Shown: positions 24,404-36,196 of the stretch, in pieces
Position numbering within the stretch: position 1 is the first letter of the stretch
How the letters are laid out: each line of letters starts with the position of its first letter
Assembly: GCA_024636585.1 (NCBI GenBank)
Contig: JAGXGS010000023.1
Location: 1 to 36,196 of the forward strand
Direction of reading: 5' to 3'
Length of the DNA: 36,196 bases
Origin: Thiogranum sp.
GTDB lineage: Bacteria > Pseudomonadota > Gammaproteobacteria > DSM-19610
Made by a program: the position numbers and the translations under genes
The notes under the pieces: generated by a model
What the model saw: only the letters and a program-made list of their open reading frames with translations
Databases searched by the model: none
Told to the model about the DNA's origin: nothing

Positions 24404-24888
24404 GATATGCAATGAAGTGGCTGCCGCTGCTCCTGTCGCTGTGGTTCAGCGCCGCCAGTGCCGGCCTGGAATCCTATGATTTCAGCGGCAATGTCAATGA
24501 GAAACAATTCAAGGAACTGATCAGCGAACTGCGCTGCCTGGTATGTCAGAACCAGTCGCTGGGAGACTCCGACGCGGGACTGGCGGATGACTTGCGGCGT
24601 GAGGTCTATGACCTTATGGATCAGGGCCGCAGCGACCAGGAGATCGTCGACTTCCTGGTGTCGCGTTACGGTGACTTCGTGCTCTACGATCCGCCGATCA
24701 AACCCTCGACCTACATCCTCTGGTATGGCCCCGGAGCCCTGTTGTTGCTGGGAATGCTGCTGCTGGGGCGCACTCTGCGACAACGCCGGGCCCAGATCCG
24801 CACCGAAACTGATTTATCGGAAGAAGAACGGCGACGTCTGAACCAGCTGCTCCATGAGCAGGACGAAGCAACTGGAGACAAGCAATGA
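24400..24888 (+). CDS. ccmH: Cytochrome c-type biogenesis protein CcmH (CcmL)
   Basis: This 162-residue protein has a signal peptide, a three-helix thioredoxin-like domain with the LRCLVCQNQS motif (Cys46, Cys49) and DSDAGLADDLRREV, then IVDFLVSRYGDFVLYDPP, and one C-terminal membrane helix. This short form lacks the TPR part, which is a separate gene (ccmI). It reduces apocytochrome or presents it to CcmF. It is coupled to ccmI by ATGA (24885-24888). Confidence 0.95.
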   Translation: MRYAMKWLPLLLSLWFSAASAGLESYDFSGNVNEKQFKELISELRCLVCQNQSLGDSDAGLADDLRREVYDLMDQGRSDQEIVDFLVSRYGDFVLYDPPIKPSTYILWYGPGALLLLGMLLLGRTLRQRRAQIRTETDLSEEERRRLNQLLHEQDEATGDKQ

Positions 24889-26141
24889 ACACCTTCTGGA
24901 TTCTCATCACACTGATGGCCTTACTGGCCCTGGTGTTCGCCATACTGCCGCTGCTGCGCCAGCACCAGCTTAAAACCGTCGATCACAATGAGCTGAATGC
25001 AGCCGTCGTGCGTGAACAGCTCGCCGAATTACAGGCGGACATGGACGCTGGAAAACTGGGTCCGGATGCCTACGCAACGGCGCGCCGCGATCTGGAGCGC
25101 GAACTGCTGAGCAATCTGACCGATGACGATGCCGGACCTGCCGCACCGCAGCACAGTGGCCGCTGGGCTATTGGACTGTTCAGCATATTCATCCCGGCGC
25201 TTGCGCTGTTCGTCTATATGCAACTCGGCACACCGGACTTTGTCGCCCAGAAAGAACTGGCACTGGCCGCCGCACAACGCGGATCGGACAGTCATCCCGA
25301 GGCCGAGATGGCGCGCATGGTCGAAGTGCTGGCGCAACGGCTTCGCGATGAACCGGAACGACTGGACGGATGGCTGTTGCTGGCTCGCAGCTACGCCAGC
25401 ATGAATCAGTTCGACAAGGCCGCAGAGGCATTGGGCCAGGCGCGCAAGGTTGCCGGTGACACACCGGAACTGTTGATCGACGCCGCAGACATGCGAGTGA
25501 TGGCCAGTGGCGGACGTTTTACGGATGAAGTCGGCGAACTTCTCAGGACCGCGCTGCAGGTTGATCCCGATAATGCCAAGGGTCGCTGGTTGATGGGCCA
25601 TTTCCACTACCAGCACAATGATCCCGATGCCGCGATCGCCGACTGGCAGCGTGCCGCATCGCTGCTGCCGCCGGACAGCGAAAGCGCCCAGACCATCCAG
25701 CAACAGATTGAGCGTGCCCGCACTGAAACCGGTGCCGGCGCGGCAACAGCAACTGCGCCCGCCGCTGCCACTGACGATAGCGCAGCGGCGACCGGATCGG
25801 CCCTGTGGGTCAGCGTCGATCTCGATCCGGCGCTGCGTGCGCAGGCGTCACCGGATGACACGCTGTTCGTCTATGCACGCGCCACCGAGGGCCCGCGCAT
25901 GCCGCTGGCGATCGTGCGGATACAGGTCTCCGATTTGCCGACGACCGTGACCCTGGACGATTCACAGGCCATGACCCCGGCCATGGTGCTGTCGAATTTC
26001 GAACAGGTCACAGTCGGCGCGCGGATTTCGAAATCGGGCAATGCCATACCGCAGTCCGGTGATCTCGAAGGCATTCAGAGTCCGGTTGAAGTCGGTGAGA
26101 ATACCGCTGTTGCCGTCATCATCGATCACCAGGTCCCGTAA
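24885..26141 (+). CDS. ccmI: Cytochrome c-type biogenesis protein CcmI
   Basis: This 418-residue protein has two N-terminal membrane helices (FWILITLMALLALVFAILPL and, after a short charged loop, WAIGLFSIFIPALALFVYM). TPR-like repeats follow (about 140-285: DGWLLLARSYASMNQFDKAAEAL, KGRWLMGHFHYQHNDPDAAI). An Ala/Thr-rich linker (about 285-305) leads to a C-terminal CcmI domain (about 305-418) with LFVYARATEGPRMPLAIVR. CcmI captures apocytochrome c C-termini through its TPRs. It closes the ccm set; the next gene begins 25 bp later. Confidence 0.93.
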   Translation: MNTFWILITLMALLALVFAILPLLRQHQLKTVDHNELNAAVVREQLAELQADMDAGKLGPDAYATARRDLERELLSNLTDDDAGPAAPQHSGRWAIGLFSIFIPALALFVYMQLGTPDFVAQKELALAAAQRGSDSHPEAEMARMVEVLAQRLRDEPERLDGWLLLARSYASMNQFDKAAEALGQARKVAGDTPELLIDAADMRVMASGGRFTDEVGELLRTALQVDPDNAKGRWLMGHFHYQHNDPDAAIADWQRAASLLPPDSESAQTIQQQIERARTETGAGAATATAPAAATDDSAAATGSALWVSVDLDPALRAQASPDDTLFVYARATEGPRMPLAIVRIQVSDLPTTVTLDDSQAMTPAMVLSNFEQVTVGARISKSGNAIPQSGDLEGIQSPVEVGENTAVAVIIDHQVP

Positions 26142-26166
26142 AGGAATCGAATTCCGCCGGTCTCGG

Positions 26167-27069
26167 ATGGAGCCGGAGATCGTCTGGCAAAACCCACTGG
26201 TACGCAACCTCGCCTGGGTGCTGTCCAGCCCACCGTTACTGGCTCGCCATGATCCGGACGTACACTGGCTCGAGCCGGCCTGGTTCACCGGAATTACCGA
26301 CGCCTACCGCGAGCGGCTGGCGGAACTCGACAGGGATCCCGCTCCGCTGACTGCGGCACTCGCGGGCCTGACCGACCACCGACTGGGCAGCCACTTTGAA
26401 GCCCTGTGGCGTTTCTGGCTCAATGACAATCCGCGCTATCGATTGCTGCACGCCAACCTGGCGATCCGCGAACCGCAGCGCACCATCGGCGAATTTGATT
26501 TTCTGGTACAGGACCGGGAGACCGGCAAAGTCCTGCACTGGGAAGTCGCGGTGAAATTTTATCTCGGCAGTGGCGACACCCTGCAGCTGCATAACTGGTG
26601 GGGACCGGCACGCCGCGACCGGCTCGACATCAAGACGGCACGCATACTGGAGCACCAGAGTCAGCTCTCGAAACACCCCGCCGCGCGTCAACTGCTGCAA
26701 GAACTCAAGCTGGAAGTGGACGAAACCTGGCTGATGGTCAAGGGTCGGCTGTTCTATCCCTCAGGCAGTGAAAACCAGGCACCAGTGGATGCCTGCGCTA
26801 CGCACCTGCGAGGATTCTGGATGACGCGGAGCGCACTGGCGTCCCGCAGCACAGCGCGCTGGCTGGAACTGGGTCCCGATCAGCGACTGGCCCCGCTGGC
26901 GCAGAACTCTGCTGTGGCCGGCGTCACGGGCGCGGCACTGGCAGACGAATGGGAGCACCGATTCCCACAGTATCCGGTATGCCTTGCGCGCGTCGAAGCT
27001 GGCGTAGAAATCGAAAGGGGTTTTATTGTGCCGGACGACTGGGAACAGTCAGATCCACATGGCTGTTGA
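26167..27069 (+). CDS. DUF1853 family protein
   Basis: The protein has 300 residues from ATG 26167 (MEPEIVWQNPLVRNLAWVLSSPPLL), the family's normal opening; the frame is open back into ccmI. Signatures are GSHFEALWRFWL, RTIGEFDFLVQD, LHWEVAVKFYLG and WWGPARRDRLDIKTARIL with a later LSKHPAAR. The spacing Glu-Phe-Asp then E-V-A-V-K resembles a PD-(D/E)XK nuclease-like core, and that is inference. DUF1853 has no established function. It is codirectional with ccm, 25 bp after ccmI. Its last 47 bp overlap the converging thioredoxin gene. Confidence 0.88.
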   Translation: MEPEIVWQNPLVRNLAWVLSSPPLLARHDPDVHWLEPAWFTGITDAYRERLAELDRDPAPLTAALAGLTDHRLGSHFEALWRFWLNDNPRYRLLHANLAIREPQRTIGEFDFLVQDRETGKVLHWEVAVKFYLGSGDTLQLHNWWGPARRDRLDIKTARILEHQSQLSKHPAARQLLQELKLEVDETWLMVKGRLFYPSGSENQAPVDACATHLRGFWMTRSALASRSTARWLELGPDQRLAPLAQNSAVAGVTGAALADEWEHRFPQYPVCLARVEAGVEIERGFIVPDDWEQSDPHGC

Positions 27070-27385
27070 TAAACTCCAGCACCTGGGTGCGTGAGCGGGC
27101 ACCGCTGAAACGCGCCACTTCCTGCCGGTCCACAAACAGAATGACAGTCGGAAAACCCCGTACCCGATAGTGCCCGGCGAGTTTCATGTTTTCGCCCTCA
27201 TCCACTTCCAGCCCGGCCAGGCTGAGCTGACCTTTCAGTTCTTCCATCACCTTCTCGAGAACCGGTGCCAGTACCAGACAGGGGGCGCACCACTCGGCCC
27301 AGAAGTCCACCAGCACCGGGTGCATCTCGGAAGCGTCCAGAACATCGCGGGTAAAATTGTCGAGGCTGGTTTCAATACCGTTCAT
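27023..27385 (-). CDS. Thioredoxin-domain protein
   Basis: This 120-residue cytoplasmic protein has one thioredoxin domain: VDFWAEWCAPCLVLAPVLE (Cys33, Cys36) and RVRGFPTVILFVDRQEVARFSGA with the cis-Pro. The WCAPC rather than WCGPC active site is a variant seen in secondary thioredoxins. There is an AGGA site just before the start. It lies 37 bp after the GT2 gene on the same strand and could be cotranscribed. The protein lacks the TPR extension of CnoX-type chaperedoxins. Its 3' end overlaps DUF1853 by 47 bp tail to tail. Confidence 0.92.
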   Translation of the reverse strand: MNGIETSLDNFTRDVLDASEMHPVLVDFWAEWCAPCLVLAPVLEKVMEELKGQLSLAGLEVDEGENMKLAGHYRVRGFPTVILFVDRQEVARFSGARSRTQVLEFINSHVDLTVPSRPAQ

Positions 27386-27422
27386 GATCCTGAGTGTAAC
27401 GGAGTTGTCAGCCGGCAGGCTA

Positions 27423-29270
27423 TCAGCCCGTGGTAACAGGCGCAGTGACGTTCAACTGCACTGCGGCAGATGTCTGGCTGTCGACCGACCAACGGCTGAC
27501 AGCCAGCGCCGACCCATAGATAAACATTTGCCAGCTGAGCAGTCCACTGAGCAGCCAGGCGCTTGCGGTCAGCTGATCTGCACTGAGCAACCACAGGATG
27601 CACAGCCCGCACCCGAGTGCCAGCAAGACTTCCTTGCGTACTATGTGCAAGGCGCCCGTAATGCCTGTCTCGTCCGCCTGTTTGGGCGTGCGCAAAAACA
27701 CTCCGCCCTTGCGGGTCAGGCCGAAGACACAGGCCAGAGTCACTACCCAGGTAAGGCTGAACAGCACCAGCATGGCCCGGAACGCCTGTCCGGTGGTACA
27801 GCCGAGCCGCAGGCGCAATGCCCACAGGGTTCTCGCCAGTCCGAACAGGATAAACAGAAATGGCACATACAAACCCGCGCCCAGCAGCGTTTCGAACAGT
27901 GGCGTGGCGGTGATGGAGAGACTCGCGGCATTCATCATCAGCAGGAGTGTGAACAGAAACGTGATCGGATCGTTCAACCATTGCAGACCGCCCGACCAGA
28001 AGTCGAATTTCTGACCCCAGCTCAGGCGCCTTGCAGACTTGCCTGGCGCGAGGCGCGGGAGCAGTTTCCTCCAGTGCAGACGCAATACCTGCATGCCGCC
28101 GAACGCCCAGCGGAAGCGCTGTTTTTTCAGACCCTCGAAATCCAGCGGCATCATGCCGCGCCCATAAGTCCGGTCGATGAACAGCGATTCGTATCCGAGA
28201 TCGAGAATCTTCACCGAAATTTCCGCGTCTTCGGTGATGCACCATTCGTCCCAGCCACCGACCTGATCGAGCACCCGTTTGCGGATCAGCCCCATGGTGC
28301 CGGCGAAAATAATACCGTTGCGCTCGTTGCGGCTCGCCATGGAAAGTTTGAAAAAATATTGATAGGCGTGATAGCAGGCCAGCTGATAGCGGTCGCGCAG
28401 ATCGAAGTCGCGGTAGTCCTGCGGGGTCTGAACAAATGCGAGTTGTTCATTGCTGAAGTAACCGACCAGATCACGCAGGTAAGTGGATTCGACAATGTAA
28501 TCGGCGTCGATAATGCCGATGATTTCTGCATCGGCCGCGGTTTCTGTGATAGCGAAATTCAACGCCCCCGATTTGTAGCCCGGCCAGTTCTCGAGATGGA
28601 AAAATCTGAATCCGAGTTTCTCGCAATGCGCCTGCACCGGTCGCCACAGCGATTCGTCGCTGGTGTTATTGTCGATGAGCAGCACTTCATAATCGGGATA
28701 ATCGAGTGCGGCAAGCGCATCGAGCGTGGCGATCACCATTTCGGGCGGTTCGTTATGTGCGGGAACGTGCAGCGATACTTTGGGCAGATATGATCCCGGC
28801 GGCTGCGGTTGCGCTACCCGTCGCCAGCGGCGCCGGCAGATCACGTCGATGATTTCGAATGCCTGCACCAGCATCAGCAGCATGGAACAGATTACCAGCA
28901 GCAGCAGGAACAGAGAGATCGCACCTTCCAGAGGGTCCGGATTTGCTGCCCAGGCCATGCTGATGACATAGCTGACAAAAGCCAGCACCGCCTGTACGGT
29001 CAGCGCGTAATTAACCTGGCCCAGCAGGTTCCAGTTGCGTGCCAGCGCAATCACCGGCAGACCAAGCACCAGGGTCAACAGCACCCCCTCGGCCCGGATA
29101 GTCTGACCGAACAACAGGCCGGAAAGCTGGTGGCAGCCGTATAACAGCACCACGAAGTACAGCAGCGCTTCGAGTGGACGGCCGGCATCGCAGCGCTGGC
29201 CAGCCGCCAGCATGATGCCCAGGCTGACCAGGAAGCCGGTAACGGAAAAGAACAGATACTCCTGCAACAC
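27423..29270 (-). CDS. Processive GT2 glycosyltransferase, cellulose-synthase-like
   Basis: The protein has 615 residues from GTG 29270 (a TTG follows). About five membrane helices lead to a cytosolic GT-A domain (about 165-400). Catalytic features are LLIDNNTSDES (near 198), the DxD GIIDADYIVES (near 255), CITEDAEIS (near 345) and QRFRW (near 384). More helices follow, with FGLTRKGGVFLRTPK near 516, which looks like the FxVTxKG gating loop of BcsA. There is no PilZ domain, so c-di-GMP control of the BcsA type is not expected. It should make and export a beta-linked polysaccharide. The BcsS-like gene is 9 bp upstream. Confidence 0.88.
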   Translation of the reverse strand: MLQEYLFFSVTGFLVSLGIMLAAGQRCDAGRPLEALLYFVVLLYGCHQLSGLLFGQTIRAEGVLLTLVLGLPVIALARNWNLLGQVNYALTVQAVLAFVSYVISMAWAANPDPLEGAISLFLLLLVICSMLLMLVQAFEIIDVICRRRWRRVAQPQPPGSYLPKVSLHVPAHNEPPEMVIATLDALAALDYPDYEVLLIDNNTSDESLWRPVQAHCEKLGFRFFHLENWPGYKSGALNFAITETAADAEIIGIIDADYIVESTYLRDLVGYFSNEQLAFVQTPQDYRDFDLRDRYQLACYHAYQYFFKLSMASRNERNGIIFAGTMGLIRKRVLDQVGGWDEWCITEDAEISVKILDLGYESLFIDRTYGRGMMPLDFEGLKKQRFRWAFGGMQVLRLHWRKLLPRLAPGKSARRLSWGQKFDFWSGGLQWLNDPITFLFTLLLMMNAASLSITATPLFETLLGAGLYVPFLFILFGLARTLWALRLRLGCTTGQAFRAMLVLFSLTWVVTLACVFGLTRKGGVFLRTPKQADETGITGALHIVRKEVLLALGCGLCILWLLSADQLTASAWLLSGLLSWQMFIYGSALAVSRWSVDSQTSAAVQLNVTAPVTTG

Positions 29271-29279
29271 AACAGCTAC

Positions 29280-29951
29280 CTAGAAGGACACACTGAATTC
29301 GACGCCGCCATAGGCGCCGCTCCCGCTATCCTTGCTGTCACTGACTCCGGCCTTGAGCAGGACGGAAAGCACATCGCCGCGCGCCTCCACCAGTGCCCCT
29401 GCCCCGGAACTCGAGAAGTCGTCATTGCCCATCCAGAACAACTCAGCGCCCATGAACACCTCATCATGCACATGAGCCACGCGCTGCTTACCGCGCAAAC
29501 GACTCCAGACGAATTCGGTTGGATCTGTGTATGAAGCCAGCCACTCGACACTGTTTCTGGCACCCCAGTGTGCGGCGCCAATCTGGACGACTGCGCCAAC
29601 GTCATCGGAGCTGTCGCTACGGTTGCCGCGCTGCTCTTCCTCTTCGTTCCAGGTGGCACCGACCGCCAGGGAATAACTTATCGGGCCACGCCATTGATAA
29701 CCGACAGTGGGCGTGATGAAGGTCGATTTGACTTCGACCGGCCGGTTACCGCTTTCGTACTCATAGCTGAGGGCACCGACAAAGATTCCGAAATGCAGCG
29801 GCTGTTCAGTCTGCGCCCCGGCAAAATTCAGAGTCGTGTCGTTACCGGAAGTTTCTACGCCAAAGTAAGCGCCGGCGAGAATTTGTGGATGCCAGCTCAG
29901 CAGCAGAACGGCGCTGCACAGCGGCACCAGGGGAATATTCTTCATTCTCAT
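29280..29951 (-). CDS. BcsS-like outer-membrane beta-barrel protein
   Basis: The protein has 223 residues from ATG 29951 (ATG 29945 is also possible); the longer open frame to 30074 is not protein-like. A signal peptide (VPLCSAVLLLSWHPQILA) leads to AYFGVETSGN and alternating hydrophobic strands ending in Phe (YGGVEFSVSF). The order WSRLRGKQRV, VFMGAELFWMGNDDF, GAGALVEA, LLKAGVSDSKDSG resembles BcsS, a small barrel of cellulose clusters, though identity is not proven. It precedes the GT2 gene by 9 bp, so the two form a likely operon. An export or surface role for the polymer is inference. Confidence 0.65.
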   Translation of the reverse strand: MRMKNIPLVPLCSAVLLLSWHPQILAGAYFGVETSGNDTTLNFAGAQTEQPLHFGIFVGALSYEYESGNRPVEVKSTFITPTVGYQWRGPISYSLAVGATWNEEEEQRGNRSDSSDDVGAVVQIGAAHWGARNSVEWLASYTDPTEFVWSRLRGKQRVAHVHDEVFMGAELFWMGNDDFSSSGAGALVEARGDVLSVLLKAGVSDSKDSGSGAYGGVEFSVSF

Positions 29952-30196
29952 TATCAGGTCTCTGCCAGGTTTCAGGGGACCCTGGTTCTTGGTTGTCAGG
30001 CAGCACAGTCGGTCATCGTAAATTCTTTCGACCAAAAAAATGCTCTGGTGATTGCAACGCAATACCAGGGCCAATGATAATATTTAATTAAAATACAGCG
30101 ATCTGAATTATATAGTTAATGTGAATAATTATATGAATATGTAAACCGTCCCGAATTACGTCGAATTAGTTAACACTTCAGTGTCGCACATTCCGG
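29952..30196 (-). other. AT-rich intergenic region upstream of the BcsS-like gene
   Basis: This 245-bp gap lies between the nifJ stop and the BcsS-like start, both on the - strand. Bases about 30075-30175 are strikingly AT-rich beside GC-rich genes and include the palindrome TTTAATTAAA (30083-30092) and several TATAAT-like words on the - strand. A likely promoter lies here but no single -35/-10 pair stands out. The presumed leader (29952-30070) can fold, with CAGGG-GA-CCCTG (about 29977-29988) inside CTGCC/GGCAG. No terminator with a T-run was found after nifJ; ACACT-TC-AGTGT (30173-30184) is a weak stem. Confidence 0.45.
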
Positions 30197-33801
<3,605 letters not shown>

Positions 33802-33805
<4 letters not shown>

Positions 33806-35439
33806 GCGGCAGGCTCCGGAATCATTTCAATGGCGTGGCAGGGGCACTGGTCGAAGCACACGCCACAGCCGGTGCAGAGGTCATAATCAAAACGGTAGCG
33901 CTTGCCCTTGCCGAGCTTGATCACGGCGTGCTCGGGGCAGGCGGCGAAGCAGCCGTCGCATTCAAAGCAGTTGCCGCACGACAGGCAGCGCTTGGCTTCG
34001 AACAGGGCTTCATTCTCGTGTAGGCCCTTGACCACTTCTTCGAAGCCACTGGCACGGGCTTCGCTCAGGGCGTGATCCTGGGCGCGCTGGGCCGCCTCGG
34101 TGAAGTACCAGAGATGCAACCGGTCAAAACCGACTACCGGGTGTTCGACCGGCTTCGACCAGGTTTCGCCGCGTAACCAGGCATCGATATGTCGCGCAGC
34201 TTTCTTGCCGTGTCCTACTGCAATGGTGACGGTGCGTTCCGACGGCACCATGTCGCCACCGGCGAAAATTCCCGCATGCCCGGTCATCATGTGGTCATCC
34301 ACCACCACCGTGCCGTCAGACTTGAATTCGATGTCGGGCACCCGTTGCATGAAACCGGTATCGACGTTCTGTCCCAGCGCCAGGATCAGGCTGTCGATTT
34401 CCAGGGTTTCGAACTTACCGGTCGGCTGCGGACGACCGTTGGCATCGACTTCCATCACCTCGACGGTGAAGTGGGTCTGATCGATATCGGTGATGGTACG
34501 CAGCCAGTGGATTTTCACGCCCTCTTCCAGCGCCTCGTCGGCCTCGAACTGATGCGCCGGCATATGTTCGCGATCGCGCCGGTAGATGATCAGCGCTTCC
34601 TCGGCACCCAGTCGTCGGGCCACACGCGCCGCATCCATTGCCGTATTGCCGCCACCGTAAATCGCCACCCGGCGACCCAGCTTCGGTGCCGTGCCGGCAC
34701 CCACATCGCGCAGAAAGCTCACCGCATCGAGCATCTTGCCGGCGTCGCGGGCCGGAATGTCGATGCGTTTGCTGAGATGCGCGCCGACCGCGACAAACAC
34801 CGCATCGAATTCACCGGCCTGCTGCTCGCCCAGCAGATCCTCGACCTTGTGATTGAGGACGATCTTCACACCCATGTCTTCGATACGCTGGATGTCCGCC
34901 TCCAGATCGCGGCGCGGCAGACGGTAAGCCGGAATGCCGAAGTGCATCATGCCGCCGGCCACAGGACCGGCGTCGCGGATCTCCACGCGGTGACCTAGCC
35001 GCACCAGATGCCAGGCCGCCGACAGGCCACTGGGACCGGCACCGACCACCAGGATTTTCTTGCCGGTCGGTGCCGCAGTGACCGGACACTGCCAGCCGAG
35101 CTCATTGGCGCGATCGCCGAGGAACCGCTCCACAGCATGGATACTCACCGTCTCGTCGAGCTGACCGCGATTGCAGGCGCTCTCGCAGGGGTGGTAGCAG
35201 ACCCGTCCGTGCACCGCAGGCAAGGGATTATCAGCAACCAGCACCCGCCAGGCCTGCTCGAATTCACCGGCCTGTGCATGCGCCAGCCAGGCCTGGATAT
35301 CCTCGCCGGCCGGGCAGGCGTGGTTGCAGGGCGGCAGCATGTCGACATAAACCGGACGTCGCACGCGCTGCTGGTGACCGATACGCTGTTCATGCGTCAG
35401 GTCCAGCGAGCGCGTCATATCAGAAGGTTTTCTGCTCAT
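33802..35439 (-). CDS. GltD-like NAD(P)-dependent flavoprotein with C-terminal Fe-S domain
   Basis: This 545-residue protein has an N-terminal Fe-S region like the glutamate synthase beta subunit: CNHACPAG (Cys38, Cys42), then CYHPCESACNRG. FAD motif: VVGAGPSGLSAAWHL (near 132). NAD(P) motif: IYGGGNTAMDAARVARRLG (near 258). The second FAD motif is GIFAGGDMVP. The C-terminus adds CLSCGNC...CDGCFAACP and CTGCGVCFDQCPCHAIEM, a two-cluster ferredoxin domain not found in plain GltD. With no large GltB here and a 4-bp overlap with nifJ, the likely role is electron exchange between NAD(P)H and ferredoxin for NifJ. That role is inference. Confidence 0.88.
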
Positions 35440-35443
35440 CGTT

Positions 35444-36196
35444 TTAGCACCATAGCATCAGGCCACACTCGAAGCGGTGGCTCAGCAGTGAATTGTACGG
35501 ATAGACCCGGATCTGGTAGTGCTGCAGTCCTTCGAACCTATAACAGGGCCAGGGCGCGCAAAGATCAGCACGGTACAGTGTTTCTCCCGCGTCGTTCTTC
35601 CCGGTTGCCTCGAGACGCAGGCTATTGGCCGGCTCGAAGTCTCCAAGCTCATTCTGCTTACCTACCACACACTCTACTTCGACATCGTCGGACGACAGAC
35701 CGTTCAACGCGACATTCACGACAATCACAAGGGATTCACCATTATTGATAGCGCGCGGCGGCGTCCCCTCCACACGCGCACTGATCCCTGGCCAGGCTCT
35801 CGCCACGGTGTGCAGCCAACGCGACAGCCGCGCAGCTTCGGCGCCTTTGTCGGCGCTTAACAGCCGACCCTGCCGCGCCGCCGGACCGTACAGATCACGC
35901 AGGTAATCAACGGCCATGCGCACACCGTTGAAGCGCGGCAGAATCGTACGCATGGAGGCCTTGGACATCTCGGTCCAGGCTTCCCGCTCGCCGCCGGCAT
36001 TGCGGGAAAAGTACAGTGGAATGACTTCGCGTTCGAGCAGGTTCAGCAGCTCCTGCGCTTCTTCGCGATCGCGGGTCGCGGCATCCAGCTCCGGGTGCGG
36101 AGTAATGGCCCAGCCGTTGCTGCCGTCGTAGGCTTCGGCCCACCAGCCGTCCAGCACACTGAGATTGATGCCGCCGTTGATCGCCGCTTTCATGCC
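35444..36196 (-). CDS. glgP: Alpha-glucan phosphorylase, C-terminal part (partial)
   Basis: The gene continues past the right edge; 251 codons are visible, beginning inside GMKAAINGGINLSVLDGWW, the strongly conserved phosphorylase loop near pyridoxal phosphate. AYDGSNGWAI and LEREVIPLYFSRN follow, then a C-terminal beta domain (about 150-249). This matches the archaeal/bacterial-type alpha-glucan phosphorylase (shorter than glycogen phosphorylase GlgP of E. coli). It releases glucose-1-phosphate from glycogen or maltodextrin. It ends 4 bp before the GltD-like gene, linking glycogen use to pyruvate oxidation. Confidence 0.9.
   Translation of the reverse strand, partial: GMKAAINGGINLSVLDGWWAEAYDGSNGWAITPHPELDAATRDREEAQELLNLLEREVIPLYFSRNAGGEREAWTEMSKASMRTILPRFNGVRMAVDYLRDLYGPAARQGRLLSADKGAEAARLSRWLHTVARAWPGISARVEGTPPRAINNGESLVIVVNVALNGLSSDDVEVECVVGKQNELGDFEPANSLRLEATGKNDAGETLYRADLCAPWPCYRFEGLQHYQIRVYPYNSLLSHRFECGLMLWC

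Overview
The window is GC-rich, densely packed bacterial chromosome. The gene set points to a gammaproteobacterium: DUF2058, VF530/DUF2132, DUF1853, a YciK-type dehydrogenase, RmuC and a complete ccmABCDEFGHI locus. The mix of a hopanoid-type squalene pathway, an Mrp/Nuo-like ion pump, full cytochrome c maturation and pyruvate:ferredoxin oxidoreductase would suit an environmental, possibly sulfur-cycle, lineage such as the Chromatiales. That placement is inference from gene content. No rRNA, tRNA, CRISPR array, prophage or insertion sequence was seen.

Layout. (1) 1-4858, + strand: the end of an Mrp/Mnh-type cation/proton antiporter operon (MnhB tail, MnhC, three NuoL/M/N-like membrane subunits), each gene overlapping the next by 4 bp. 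The third large subunit has lost two of the conserved charged residues. (2) 4894-5597, +: a DUF427 protein translationally coupled to a 55-residue membrane protein. (3) 5611-9288, - strand: small conserved genes (DUF2058, a spermidine-synthase-like methyltransferase fold, VF530, a coiled-coil protein, a DnaQ-type exonuclease, a small hypothetical, an exported tandem OB-fold protein). (4) 9391-9556: an intergenic palindromic repeat element. (5) 9578-10741, -: an OprP/OprO-type porin preceded by a three-repeat Pho-box-like array. (6) 10873-16096, +: rmuC, hpnC, hpnD, hpnE (farnesyl diphosphate to squalene) and a YciK-type SDR. (7) 16086-19023: an exported tandem-thioredoxin protein (-), a GGDEF protein (+) and an FMN reductase (-). 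(8) 19189-27069, +: ccmA-B-C-D-E-F-G-H-I followed by DUF1853. (9) 27023-29951, -: a BcsS-like outer-membrane protein, a processive GT2 glycosyltransferase and a thioredoxin. (10) 30197-36196, -: an alpha-glucan phosphorylase (cut by the window edge), a GltD-like Fe-S flavoprotein and NifJ.

How the genes fit together. The ccm operon would supply c-type cytochromes, with several thioredoxin-fold proteins in the same stretch. HpnC/D/E form a complete squalene module. The phosphorylase, GltD-like and NifJ genes are tightly joined (4-bp gap, then 4-bp overlap). This suggests glycogen breakdown to pyruvate, with low-potential electrons exchanged between pyruvate, ferredoxin and NAD(P)H. The BcsS-like/GT2 pair looks like a small exopolysaccharide unit without the usual BcsB or BcsC nearby. 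The strongest candidates for something unusual are the residue-depleted third antiporter subunit, the NifJ/GltD-like/phosphorylase unit, the minimal BcsS/GT2 unit and the triple Pho-box array.
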